Made by a program: the position numbers and the translations under genes
Shown: positions 6,845-14,188 of the stretch, piece by piece
Numbering within the stretch: position 1 is the first letter of the stretch
Layout: each line of letters starts with the position of its first letter
Notes under the pieces: generated by a model
Seen by the model: the letters and a program-made list of their open reading frames with translations, nothing else
Told to the model about the DNA's origin: nothing
Database searches by the model: none
Assembly: GCA_934621485.1 (NCBI GenBank)
Contig: CAKTUS010000032.1
Span: 1 to 27,265 of the forward strand
Source of the DNA: an uncultured Clostridia bacterium
Lineage (GTDB): Bacteria; Bacillota; Clostridia; Christensenellales; Aristaeellaceae
Direction: 5' to 3'
Length of the DNA stretch: 27,265 nt

Positions 6845-8461
6845 ATGGAACTGTCGCTGAACGGCCTGAAGGCCAAACAGGATTGGCAAAATGCCGGCGT
6901 GGCCCTGCCCGCCTTCTCCATAGAGGATATGCGCCGGGAAACGGCGCAGAAGCCCGCCTGGGTACATTTTGGCGGAGGCAACATCTTTCGTGGGTTCATT
7001 GCAGGGCTTCAGCAGACCTTGCTGGAAAAAGGACTGGAAAAAACGGGCGTTATCGTGGCGGAATCCTACGATGAGGAAATTCTGGAGAAGATTTATCAGC
7101 CCTATGACCTGCTTACGCTGATGGTCACGCTGCTGCCGGATGGAACAATGCAAAAGCAAGTCATAGGCTCTGTAGCCGGCGCATACGCGGCTTCGTCGCC
7201 GAAGATCCGGGCCTGCTTTCAGCAGTCCTCGTTGCAAATAGCCAGCTTTACCATTACAGAAAAAGGCTATTCCCTTTATGGGATCGATGGCGACTATAGT
7301 GCGGTCGCGCTGATGGACATGAACGGCGGCCCCGCCGCACCGCAGCACGCCATGGGCATTGCAGCCTCTCTGCTGTGGAGCCGCTTTCAAAGCGGCGCGT
7401 TCCCCATCGCCATGGTCAGCATGGACAATTGCAGCCGAAATGGCGAAAAATTCCGCGGCGCCGTTTTGGAAATGTCCCGGGCCTGGGCTGAGAGGCAATA
7501 CGTTTCGCAGGCGTTTTTGGCCTATCTAGAGGATGAAAGCAGGGTTTCCTTCCCTTGGAGCATGATTGACAAAATCACTCCTCGACCTGATCAAAAGGTG
7601 AAGAAGCAGCTGGACAATTTGTCCGTGGAGCACATGGAACCGGTTCTCACGGCCCGAAAGACTTATATTGCCCCCTTTGTAAATGCGGAAGCACCGCAGT
7701 ATCTGGTAATCGAAGATTGCTTTCCTGCCGGCAGACCGGCGTTTGAAGCCGCAGGCGTGTATATGACGGATCAGGAAACCGTGGCGCTAACGGAGCGCAT
7801 GAAGGTGACAACCTGTCTGAATCCGTTGCACACAGCTCTAGCCATTTTTGGTTGTTTGCTGGGTTACCGTTCCATCGCCGCGGAAATGCAGGATGCGGAT
7901 CTGGTATCGCTGATCCGCCAAATCGGCTATCAGGAAGGGCTACCCGTAGTGGACCAACCCGGAATCATCGACCCGAAAGCTTTTTTGGATGAAGTGGTGG
8001 AAAAGCGCTTCCCTAATCCCTTCATGCCGGATACCCCACAGCGCATCGCCACTGATACCAGTCAGAAGATTCCCGTTCGTTTTGGCGAAACAATCAAAAG
8101 CTATCTGAAACGCGGGGCCGATGAATGCGCCCGCCTGACAGCCATTCCACTGGTTCTGGCCGGCTGGCTGCGGTACCTGCTTGGCGTCGACGATCAGGGA
8201 AAACCCATGGAGATAAGTCCAGATCCTCTCCTCCCCCAACTGAAGGAAAAGCTGGCAGGGTATCAGCTGGGCATGAAAGGGAAAAACTTGCGGGGAATTC
8301 AACAAATCCTTTGTAATCAGGAGATATTTGGTGTAAACTTATACGAGGCTGGGCTGGGCGAGAAAGTGGAAGATAACTTCCTCCGGCTGCTGGATGGGCC
8401 GGGCGCTGTACGCCGCGCTCTGCTTCAACTGCGCAGGCAAGCCGAGCCGCCACACGACTAA
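6845..8461 (+). CDS. uxuB: D-mannonate oxidoreductase (mannitol dehydrogenase family)
   Basis: A 538-aa NAD-dependent enzyme of the polyol-specific long-chain dehydrogenase family. It should reduce D-fructuronate to D-mannonate, the substrate of the preceding gene product. The Rossmann start is WVHFGGGNIFRG (39-50). The middle has FTITEKGY (135-142) and SMDNCSRNG (192-200). The catalytic block is K320, N326 and H329 in KVTTCLNPLH. The start is ATG 6845, 2 nt after the uxuA stop. Mannitol or other polyol dehydrogenases share this fold, but the uxuA neighbour favours the fructuronate reductase role. At 538 aa it is at the longer end for the family, as seen in clostridial members. Confidence 0.9.
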   Translation: MELSLNGLKAKQDWQNAGVALPAFSIEDMRRETAQKPAWVHFGGGNIFRGFIAGLQQTLLEKGLEKTGVIVAESYDEEILEKIYQPYDLLTLMVTLLPDGTMQKQVIGSVAGAYAASSPKIRACFQQSSLQIASFTITEKGYSLYGIDGDYSAVALMDMNGGPAAPQHAMGIAASLLWSRFQSGAFPIAMVSMDNCSRNGEKFRGAVLEMSRAWAERQYVSQAFLAYLEDESRVSFPWSMIDKITPRPDQKVKKQLDNLSVEHMEPVLTARKTYIAPFVNAEAPQYLVIEDCFPAGRPAFEAAGVYMTDQETVALTERMKVTTCLNPLHTALAIFGCLLGYRSIAAEMQDADLVSLIRQIGYQEGLPVVDQPGIIDPKAFLDEVVEKRFPNPFMPDTPQRIATDTSQKIPVRFGETIKSYLKRGADECARLTAIPLVLAGWLRYLLGVDDQGKPMEISPDPLLPQLKEKLAGYQLGMKGKNLRGIQQILCNQEIFGVNLYEAGLGEKVEDNFLRLLDGPGAVRRALLQLRRQAEPPHD

Positions 8462-8473
8462 AAAGGATGGAAC

Positions 8474-9154
8474 ATGATGCACATCTTGCCTAGAGAGAAG
8501 CACGACACCAACCGCGACTATGCCCTCCGGAACATTAAGGCCAATATTATCGACCTGTCCTTGGAGCCGGGCAGCATGGTGAGTGAAAATGAACTGGCGG
8601 CAGAGCTCGGGCTTTCCCGCACACCGATCCGCGAAGCGCTGATCGAACTGAGCAAGGTGGGGCTGGTGGAGATCTATCCCCAGCGCGGAAGCGCCATTGC
8701 GCTGATCGACTACGATATGGTGGAAGAAGCGCAGTTCATGCGCAATGTGCTGGAAGCGTCCGTCGCGGAGCTGGTCTGTCAGATGATCCAGGAGGAGGAC
8801 ATGAAGGCCCTGTTGGATAACGTGATGCAGCAGGAGCATTACCTGAATACGGGTATGGCGGAAAAGATCATCCTGCTGGACAACGCCTTCCACAAGCTGC
8901 TGTTTCAAATTGCACACAAGGAGCAGCTTTGGAGTATTATGAACAGCTTTACGGCCCACTTTGACCGGGTGCGCCGAATGGCCGTAGCCACCGTGAAGGA
9001 CTCCAAAATCGTTGCCGACCACCGCGCCATCTACGACGCCATCTGCGCCCGTGACACCGAAACGGCCAAAAAAGTAATGAATAAGCACCTGCTCAGGTAC
9101 CGCATTGAGGAAGAGCTTCTGCGGCAGAATTATCCCAGAGAATACTTCAAATAA
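8474..9154 (+). CDS. GntR family regulator with FCD domain
   Basis: A 226-aa DNA-binding repressor or activator of the FadR/FCD subgroup of GntR proteins. The winged helix covers about residues 15-75, with the recognition part LGLSRTPIREALIELSKVGLVE. The FCD effector domain (about 85-215) has a D in LLDNAFH and His residues in NAFHKLL, DHRAIYDAI and MNKHLLR, which form the usual metal and carboxylate pocket. Regulators of this group sense sugar acids such as glucuronate or fructuronate. It is the last gene of the operon, 12 nt after uxuB and just before a terminator, so it is probably the local regulator and autoregulated with the operon. Confidence 0.92.
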   Translation: MMHILPREKHDTNRDYALRNIKANIIDLSLEPGSMVSENELAAELGLSRTPIREALIELSKVGLVEIYPQRGSAIALIDYDMVEEAQFMRNVLEASVAELVCQMIQEEDMKALLDNVMQQEHYLNTGMAEKIILLDNAFHKLLFQIAHKEQLWSIMNSFTAHFDRVRRMAVATVKDSKIVADHRAIYDAICARDTETAKKVMNKHLLRYRIEEELLRQNYPREYFK

Positions 9155-9191
9155 GCGGCTTTTCCCATCAAAGCCCAACCTTCTTGCCGGT

Positions 9192-9230
9192 CCTGCGCCT
9201 GCCTTTGACAGACGCAGGGCGGTTCTTTTT
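9192..9230 (+). terminator. rho-independent terminator of the sugar-acid operon
   Basis: CCTGCGCCTG (9192-9201) pairs with CAGACGCAGG (9209-9218), one C-A mismatch, with a 7-nt loop. It is followed by a T-rich tail, GGTTCTTTTT. It lies 37 nt after the GntR gene stop. Confidence 0.75.
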
Positions 9231-9345
9231 CCGGCAGCAAAACAGCCGACTGGTTTGGAAACTTCCATTTTGGAGCTCTCAAATGAGCTTTTTGAAGGGT
9301 AAGCCCAAATAAAGCAGCCGGAACGATTCAACAAATGGTCGATGC

Positions 9346-9650
9346 AACCCCGCGGCAAACCAGTATTGTACTGATGGATATTTCGGGCATTTGGATGTGC
9401 TTTTCCCCGGAAAACATGTTTTTAACATTCACAGCAAAAAGGATACTTTTACGGTGGAGGGAGTCAATGCTGATTTACGGCATTATATTCCCACGTTGGC
9501 GCATCGCAGCAGATGTTTCCCTCGGAAACCGGAAAATCAGTTCTTGCTGTCTCTGTTCAGGTCTATAATCGCTTCGGCAGGCAGAAATTGCTATACCGCG
9601 CCCTGCATCATTCCTTCTCTGTTCCTTTCTCCCGCTTTGATTTCTTTTAA
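9346..9650 (+). pseudogene. remnant of an IS1-type transposase (C-terminal part, frameshifted)
   Basis: Read from about 9346 in the frame of the TTG at 9391, the DNA gives QYCTDGYFGHLDVLFPGKH, then TFTVEGVNADLRHYIPTL and RSRCFPRKPEN. This is the pattern of the C-terminal catalytic region of IS1-like transposases (YxTD, VEGxN, LRxY, RxCF). At about 9540-9560 the frame must shift by one, after which it continues as VYNRFGRQKLLYRALHH and PFSRFDFF to a TAA at 9648-9650, a typical family C-terminus. The N-terminal half and the inverted ends are not recognisable. It is a dead remnant between the operon terminator and the uracil permease promoter. Confidence 0.7.
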
Positions 9651-9686
9651 TTCTTCTTTTGGACACTCCCCTTTTTGAATTTTCCC

Positions 9687-9715
9687 TTGACAAACCGCAA
9701 AAAGCCGTGTATAGT
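9687..9715 (+). promoter_or_regulatory. sigma-A promoter of the uracil permease gene
   Basis: TTGACA (9687-9692), a 17-nt spacer and TATAGT (9710-9715). Transcription should start near 9722, just ahead of the PyrR-binding hairpin. Confidence 0.85.
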
Positions 9716-9727
9716 ACATTATCGGAA

Positions 9728-9842
9728 ACCTTTAAGAGCGGTACCGTGATACCGACAAGGTGGAAAAAGAAAAGCCTGCCCCTTTTGGCGCTTGCTTGTG
9801 CTGTTTTTTCATGCTCTGTCGGTCACGACAGGGCATTTTATT
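9728..9842 (+). promoter_or_regulatory. PyrR-dependent attenuator leader (binding loop, antiterminator, terminator)
   Basis: The leader has a hairpin with lower stem ACCTT/AAGGT (9728-9732/9757-9761), a purine-rich internal bulge, upper stem CGGTA/TACCG (9739-9743/9750-9754) and hexaloop CCGTGA (9744-9749). The hexaloop fits the CNGNGA rule for PyrR-binding loops. A terminator follows: ATGCTCTGTCG (9811-9821), loop GTCA, CGACAGGGCAT (9826-9836), then TTTATT. The antiterminator is also visible: ACCGACA (9751-9757) is complementary to TGTCGGT (9817-9823), and GTG (9746-9748) to CAC just after it. This pairing would break both hairpins. High UMP would favour PyrR binding and termination. pyrR itself is not in the window. 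Confidence 0.8.
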
Positions 9843-9874
9843 GGTTTCAAGCAAATGAATGGAGGGGTTTTGAA

Positions 9875-11278
9875 ATGAATCTAATCTTCAACGTGAACGA
9901 CCGCCCCAAATTTGGACAGGTAATCATGTTTGCTATCCAGCAAATGTTAGCCATCCTGGCCGCCACCATCGCCGTCCCCATGATTATCGGCAACGGTTTG
10001 ACGCCTGCCGCCGCCATGTTTGGCGCCGGTGTGGGCACCATTATCTACCTGCTGTTCACCAAGTTCAAAAGCCCCGTTTTCCTTGGCTCCTCCTTCGCAT
10101 TCATCAACTCCATGTTCGCAGCCTTTGCCGGCGGCGTCAGCATGAGCCTGGGCTGGCTGGGCCTGATTCTGGGCGCGTTGTTCGCCGGCCTGGTGTATGT
10201 AGTCATCGCCCTGGTAATCAAAAAGGTGGGTGTTGAATGGATTAACAAGCTGATGCCCGCCGTAGTCATCGGGCCCACCGTGGCCATCATCGGTCTGGGC
10301 CTGGCAGGCAACGCCATCGGCGATGTGGTCAAGGGCGACGTGCTCAACGCCGCCGGCGCTATGGCTGCCTCTCCATACGTAGCTCTACTCTGCGGCCTGG
10401 TTACGCTGGCTGTTACCATGCTCTGCTCCACTTACGGCAAGAAAACGCTGCGGCTGATTCCCTTCATCATCGGCATCCTGTCCGGCTATGCCCTGGCCGC
10501 CATCTTCACCCTGATTGGCAACCTGGCCGGCGTAGACGCCTTGAAAGTGATTGACTTTAGCGTGTTTGGCTCCTATATGGTGCACGACGGCGGCGTAAGC
10601 CTGCGCACCTTCCTCAGTCTGCCTGAGCTTACCTTCACCAAGGCGTTTCAGGGCGTCAGTGAGCTGAGCTTCCAATATGTGGCTACCATCTTCGTGGCCT
10701 ACGTACCGGTGGCCTTCGTGGTCTTCGCCGAGCATGTGGCCGATCATAAGAACCTGTCCACCATCATCGGTCACGACCTGCTCAAGGAGCCCGGCCTGGC
10801 CAACACCCTGCTGGGCGACGGCGTAGGCTCCATGGTGGGCGCGTTCTTTGGCGGCTGTCCCAACACCACCTACGGCGAATCCGTCGCCTGTGTCGCCATC
10901 ACCCGCAACGCCTCAGTGGTAAGCATCCTGGCGGCAGCTATCGGCTGCATCCTGTTCAGCTTCGTCACCCCGCTGGTAGCCTTCGTAGACTCCATCCCTG
11001 CCTGCGTCATGGGCGGCGTATGTATCGCGCTGTACGGCTTCATCGCAGTCAGCGGCCTGAAGATGCTCCAGCAGGTGGACCTGGGCCAGAACCGCAACCT
11101 GTTCGTCGCCTCCACCATTCTGGTGTGCGGCATTGGCGGCCTGACGCTGAACTTCGGCTCCATCACCATTACCTCCATCGCCACCGCCCTTATCCTGGGT
11201 ATCCTGGCAAACGTCATGCTCAGCAAGGAAAAAACTGAAGAAGTGAAAAAGGATGACGACGCCAACCTCCAGGCGTAA
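9875..11278 (+). CDS. uraA: uracil permease (NCS2/NAT family)
   Basis: A 467-aa cytoplasmic-membrane nucleobase transporter of the NCS2 family, most like UraA/PyrP, which imports uracil with protons. The length suits 14 transmembrane segments. Marks are QQMLAILAATIAVPMI at the N-terminus, FLGSSFAFI, VVIGPTVAIIGLGLA, and the two substrate-binding acidic residues in FAEHVADHKN (E286) and GGCPNTTYGE (E335). The C-terminus is charged. The start is ATG 9875 behind GGAGGGG (9861-9867); the open frame continues upstream but only through the leader RNA. Control by a PyrR-type attenuator fits a pyrimidine rather than a xanthine permease. It has its own promoter and terminator. Confidence 0.94.
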   Translation: MNLIFNVNDRPKFGQVIMFAIQQMLAILAATIAVPMIIGNGLTPAAAMFGAGVGTIIYLLFTKFKSPVFLGSSFAFINSMFAAFAGGVSMSLGWLGLILGALFAGLVYVVIALVIKKVGVEWINKLMPAVVIGPTVAIIGLGLAGNAIGDVVKGDVLNAAGAMAASPYVALLCGLVTLAVTMLCSTYGKKTLRLIPFIIGILSGYALAAIFTLIGNLAGVDALKVIDFSVFGSYMVHDGGVSLRTFLSLPELTFTKAFQGVSELSFQYVATIFVAYVPVAFVVFAEHVADHKNLSTIIGHDLLKEPGLANTLLGDGVGSMVGAFFGGCPNTTYGESVACVAITRNASVVSILAAAIGCILFSFVTPLVAFVDSIPACVMGGVCIALYGFIAVSGLKMLQQVDLGQNRNLFVASTILVCGIGGLTLNFGSITITSIATALILGILANVMLSKEKTEEVKKDDDANLQA

Positions 11279-11292
11279 CGCTTCCTTCCATC

Positions 11293-11334
11293 CAAAGCAA
11301 GGCCCCGGCAACAACTGCCGGGGCCTTGGCTTTC
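11293..11334. terminator. strong terminator between convergent uraA and chromate transporter genes
   Basis: CAAGGCCCCGGCA (11298-11310), loop ACAAC and TGCCGGGGCCTTG (11316-11328) form a perfect 13-bp stem. AAAG before and CTTT after extend the pairing past one bulge. The tail GGCTTTCC is short in T residues. A second hairpin, TTCCATGC/GCATGGAA (11332-11339/11347-11354), follows directly. It ends uraA and could serve the minus-strand chr genes as well. Confidence 0.8.
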
Positions 11335-11418
11335 CATGCCATGACAGCATGGAAGGTTTGCTTCTGCCGGAAGAAACGAAACAGTCTCCACTCCTATCTT
11401 TCCCGTGGAAATCGTTTG

Positions 11419-11991
11419 CTATCTTCCCCAAAAGAGAATTCCCAACGCGGCGGAAAATACGATCATCAGGATAGGCGACGGCGCTTTGCCGCGCCATTTG
11501 TGAAACGTTGCATGAAGAACCCACAAAATGACAAAAACCAGCAGGGCTTTTCCGTCCACCCTCACCCGGTCGCCAGCGGCCGCAAGGCCCAAAAAGGTGG
11601 AAAGGCCCATGCTAATGGCCGTAGCCAGAATCAGCGCTACCACGCAGGGCCGAACGCCGCTCAAGAAGGCGTTCACACCGGCATACTTCAACAGGTTTTT
11701 TAGCACGGACGCTATCACCAGGATGATGATAAACGAAGGCAACACCACGCCCAGCGTGGCCAGCAGCGCGCCCAACACGCCGCCTTGCGAAGAACCCACA
11801 AAAGTAGCCATATTCACGGCCAAAGGGCCCGGTGTGGATTCCGAAACGGCGATGAAGTTCAAAAACTCGTTTTCCGTCAGCCAACCGTTGGACAGCACCG
11901 CTTCCCGAACCAGGGAAACCATGCCGTAGCCCCCGCCGAAGGAGACTGCCCCAATCATAAGAAAGCTTAAAAACAGCTTAAGGTAGATCAC
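11419..11991 (-). CDS. chromate transporter half-protein (second gene of the pair)
   Basis: A 190-aa membrane protein of the CHR (ChrA) family, one half of a two-gene short-chain transporter. Founding members export chromate; many gut examples have no proven substrate. Family marks are FGGGYGMV near the N-terminus, WLTENEFLNFIAVSESTPGP and the PGPLAVN motif near 55. About five to six hydrophobic segments follow. The start is GTG 11991, because AGGGGGG lies 7 nt upstream and the GTGA overlaps the stop of the preceding gene. The ATG at 12012 would lie deeper inside that gene and has a weak ribosome site. The overlap implies coupled translation of the two halves. Confidence 0.9.
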   Translation of the reverse strand: MIYLKLFLSFLMIGAVSFGGGYGMVSLVREAVLSNGWLTENEFLNFIAVSESTPGPLAVNMATFVGSSQGGVLGALLATLGVVLPSFIIILVIASVLKNLLKYAGVNAFLSGVRPCVVALILATAISMGLSTFLGLAAAGDRVRVDGKALLVFVILWVLHATFHKWRGKAPSPILMIVFSAALGILFWGR

Positions 11992-12557
11992 TTTCGTTCC
12001 CCCCTGCGCCATTTTTTCACCCAATACAGCCACAATCCCAGCAGGCCGGAAAGCAAGAGATAAAAAACCGAGGAAAAAGACACGGCAAGCAAGGAAAAGG
12101 CCGTCATAGCAACCACAACCGTTATCAAGATGAGCAGATTCAAAGCGTTTTTTTCCAGGCTTTTCAGCATTTTCAACCCTGCGGAAAGAATGAGATATAC
12201 CACGCAAACCTGGATTCCGCGAAAAGCATAGGCCACATAGTCCAGGCTTAAAAAACGGTCCAAAAACAATGAAATCACATAAATGATTACAAAGGAAGGT
12301 ATACACACCGCCACCGTAGCCGCCAAAGCGCCGCCCATTCCCGCAACGCGGTAGCCAATATAGGTAGCGCTGTTAATGGCTACCGGCCCCGGCGTAGATT
12401 CAGCAATGGCGACCATATCCAAAAACGTTTCTTTGTTCAGCCATTTCTTTTTCTCTACAAACTCGTTTTCCAGCAGCGCAATCATGGCGTAACCGCCGCC
12501 AAAAGTGAAAAGGCCGATTTTGAAAAAGCATTGAAACAGCACCTGCTTTTTCCCCAT
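11988..12557 (-). CDS. chromate transporter half-protein (first gene of the pair)
   Basis: A 189-aa membrane protein of the CHR family that should pair with the product of the next gene to make a full transporter of two inverted halves. Marks are FTFGGGYAMIALL (about 18-30), WLNKETFLDMVAIAESTPGP and PGPVAINSAT (about 55). The C-terminus is basic (VKKWRRGERK), as expected for a cytosolic tail. The start is ATG 12557 with GGAGG 12 nt upstream; a GTG at 12569 is in frame but overlaps that site. The gene ends with a 4-nt overlap (GTGA) with the second half. Confidence 0.9.
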   Translation of the reverse strand: MGKKQVLFQCFFKIGLFTFGGGYAMIALLENEFVEKKKWLNKETFLDMVAIAESTPGPVAINSATYIGYRVAGMGGALAATVAVCIPSFVIIYVISLFLDRFLSLDYVAYAFRGIQVCVVYLILSAGLKMLKSLEKNALNLLILITVVVAMTAFSLLAVSFSSVFYLLLSGLLGLWLYWVKKWRRGERK

Positions 12558-12591
12558 AACAAAGAACACCCTCCATCGCAATAAATGAGCA

Positions 12592-12657
12592 AAGCATCCG
12601 CTTTTCGGGAAAAGACGGATGCTTCAAGCCTTTTGACAAAACGCTTTCGTCAGCGTT
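12592..12657 (-). terminator. tandem hairpins after the esterase gene
   Basis: On the minus strand, AACGCT/AGCGTT (12652-12657/12640-12645) is followed by TTTTG. Then comes a larger stem: plus-strand AAGCATCCG plus CTTTT (12592-12605) pairs with AAAAG and CGGATGCTT (12610-12624), with one bulged A. T-rich sequence follows on the minus strand. Together they fit a terminator between the esterase and the chromate pair, although partial read-through is possible. Confidence 0.5.
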
Positions 12658-12696
12658 GCTTCAATGACCGTTTTCCCGCCAGTGCAAGCAGAGCGT

Positions 12697-13470
12697 TTAT
12701 GACGCAGCGGCCGTTTTCATCAACGCGTCCACCGCGTCCACAATGGCGGGCAATTCCCGGGAAATGGTGCATACATGTGGCACGCCGTGCAGCCACAGCT
12801 TTTCTTTATGATCGCTGCTGACGCCGGCCAAAATTTCGTCGGCGCTGGAGGGGGTGACGGTATCGTCGCCATCGCTTTGCACGCACAAAATGGGGCAGTT
12901 GATGTTGAACAGGTTCCGCTTCGCCAGCTTGATCAGCTTAAACAGGTCGCTGCCCTTGGCCGTGGGAAAACCTGTATAACCAAAGTCATACGCCGGATCC
13001 AGCTGCCGGGACCTGTCCGGCTGTTCTCCCCAGGGAATCCGCTTCACAAAGGGCGCTGCCAGCCCTGCCAGCGGCAGCATTTTGTTCATCACCCCCATCG
13101 GCGCGGAAATGGGCACGCAGCCGTTCACCTTCATCTGCTCAGCTACCAGCAGCGACAGCACGCCGCCCATGGACAGGCCGCCAATAGTGAAGGTTTTCAC
13201 CTCCCCCATCATTTCCAGCGACGCTTCCTTGCAGGCTTGCAGCCAGGTTTGCCAGGTTTGGCGGCCCATATCCTCCTCGGTGGCGGCATGGCCGGGCAAA
13301 TTGATGGTGCGTACCGTGTAGCCCCGCTGCGCCAACGCATCCGCCAGTTTGCGCATGTGAGCCGCGCTGCCCGTGAAGCCGTGCACCAGCAGGATGCCGT
13401 TGTCGCCGCCACGGTGGTAGAAGGGTTTGCAAACCTCCCGGTCAAAGTAATTCGCTTCTGTCGGCTTCAT
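12697..13470 (-). CDS. alpha/beta hydrolase, carboxylesterase/monoacylglycerol lipase-like
   Basis: A 257-aa soluble serine hydrolase, similar in layout to Geobacillus Est30-type carboxylesterases. The oxyanion segment is LLVHGFTGS (27-35). The nucleophile elbow is GLSMGG with Ser100. The acid is probably D203 in QSDGDDTV and the base H232 in HGVPHV. It should cleave short- or medium-chain carboxyl esters; the natural substrate cannot be read from sequence. No signal peptide is seen, so it is cytosolic. The start is ATG 13470 behind GAAAGGAAGG. It lies 40 nt after ktrA on the same strand and probably shares its message. Confidence 0.9.
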   Translation of the reverse strand: MKPTEANYFDREVCKPFYHRGGDNGILLVHGFTGSAAHMRKLADALAQRGYTVRTINLPGHAATEEDMGRQTWQTWLQACKEASLEMMGEVKTFTIGGLSMGGVLSLLVAEQMKVNGCVPISAPMGVMNKMLPLAGLAAPFVKRIPWGEQPDRSRQLDPAYDFGYTGFPTAKGSDLFKLIKLAKRNLFNINCPILCVQSDGDDTVTPSSADEILAGVSSDHKEKLWLHGVPHVCTISRELPAIVDAVDALMKTAAAS

Positions 13471-13510
13471 GAAATCCTTCCTTTCTTTTTCCACCCATGA
13501 TGATACAAGC

Positions 13511-14161
13511 TTATGCGTCCAGCCGTTCAATATCCTCGCGCTTACCAAGCACCAGCAGCGTATCGCCCTCTTCAAAGAGCATTTCAGCCGCCGGGGCCAC
13601 CAAAAAGCGTTCGCCCCGATGCACGGCCAGCACATTGACGCCGTATTTCTGCCGCACGTTCAAATCCAGCAGGGTATGCCCCACCCATTTTCCCGGCAGG
13701 CGAATATCCAAAATCTGATAGTCGTTGCTCAGGTTCATCAAATCCAGCACATTAGGCGTGATAATGGCTCGAGCCAGCCGTGCGCCCATATCCCGTTCCG
13801 GAAACACCACCCGGTCAACGCCGATTTTGCGCAGCACCTTGGCGTGCAGCTCATCGTTGGCCTTGGCCACCAGATAGGGCACGCCCATTTCCTTCAGCAT
13901 CAGGCAGACCAAAATGCTGGCCTTGATATCCTGGCCAATGCTGACCACTGCCGCGTCAAAGTGCTTTACATCCAGACCTGCCAGCAGGGCTTCATCGGTC
14001 ACGTCTATCTGCATCACATGCGTCACATAGGGAGCCATGGCGTCCACATGCTCCTCGTCGGAGTCTACTGCCAGTACCTCCTGATCCAGCTCGGAAAGGG
14101 TACGGGCCACGCTGGAGCCAAAGCGGCCCAACCCTACCACCAAAAACTGCCTGCTTTTCAC
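13511..14161 (-). CDS. ktrA: potassium uptake gating subunit (KtrA/TrkA family, RCK protein)
   Basis: A 216-aa cytosolic regulator of potassium channels. The RCK_N Rossmann domain starts with VVGLGRFGSS (8-17) and has the acidic end of strand 2 (DSDEE, about 33-37) that binds NAD or ATP. The RCK_C domain is about residues 140-216 and is the usual c-di-AMP binding site in KtrA. It forms rings under the KtrB membrane dimer and gates it. The start is GTG 14161 with AGGAAACC upstream. The gene sits 27 nt after ktrB in the same operon. Confidence 0.93.
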   Translation of the reverse strand: MKSRQFLVVGLGRFGSSVARTLSELDQEVLAVDSDEEHVDAMAPYVTHVMQIDVTDEALLAGLDVKHFDAAVVSIGQDIKASILVCLMLKEMGVPYLVAKANDELHAKVLRKIGVDRVVFPERDMGARLARAIITPNVLDLMNLSNDYQILDIRLPGKWVGHTLLDLNVRQKYGVNVLAVHRGERFLVAPAAEMLFEEGDTLLVLGKREDIERLDA

Positions 14162-14188
14162 GCCTGGTTTCCTCCCAAAACAGCTTTA

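Noticed and set aside
9391..9678. Small intact gene of 95 aa upstream of the uracil permease
   Set aside because: Its middle matches a transposase C-terminus, but the rest continues in another frame, so it is a decayed fragment and not a functional gene.
9659..9874. N-terminal extension of the uracil permease to 9659
   Set aside because: It would place the promoter and attenuator RNA inside the coding region; the GGAGGGG-preceded ATG at 9875 fits the family N-terminus.
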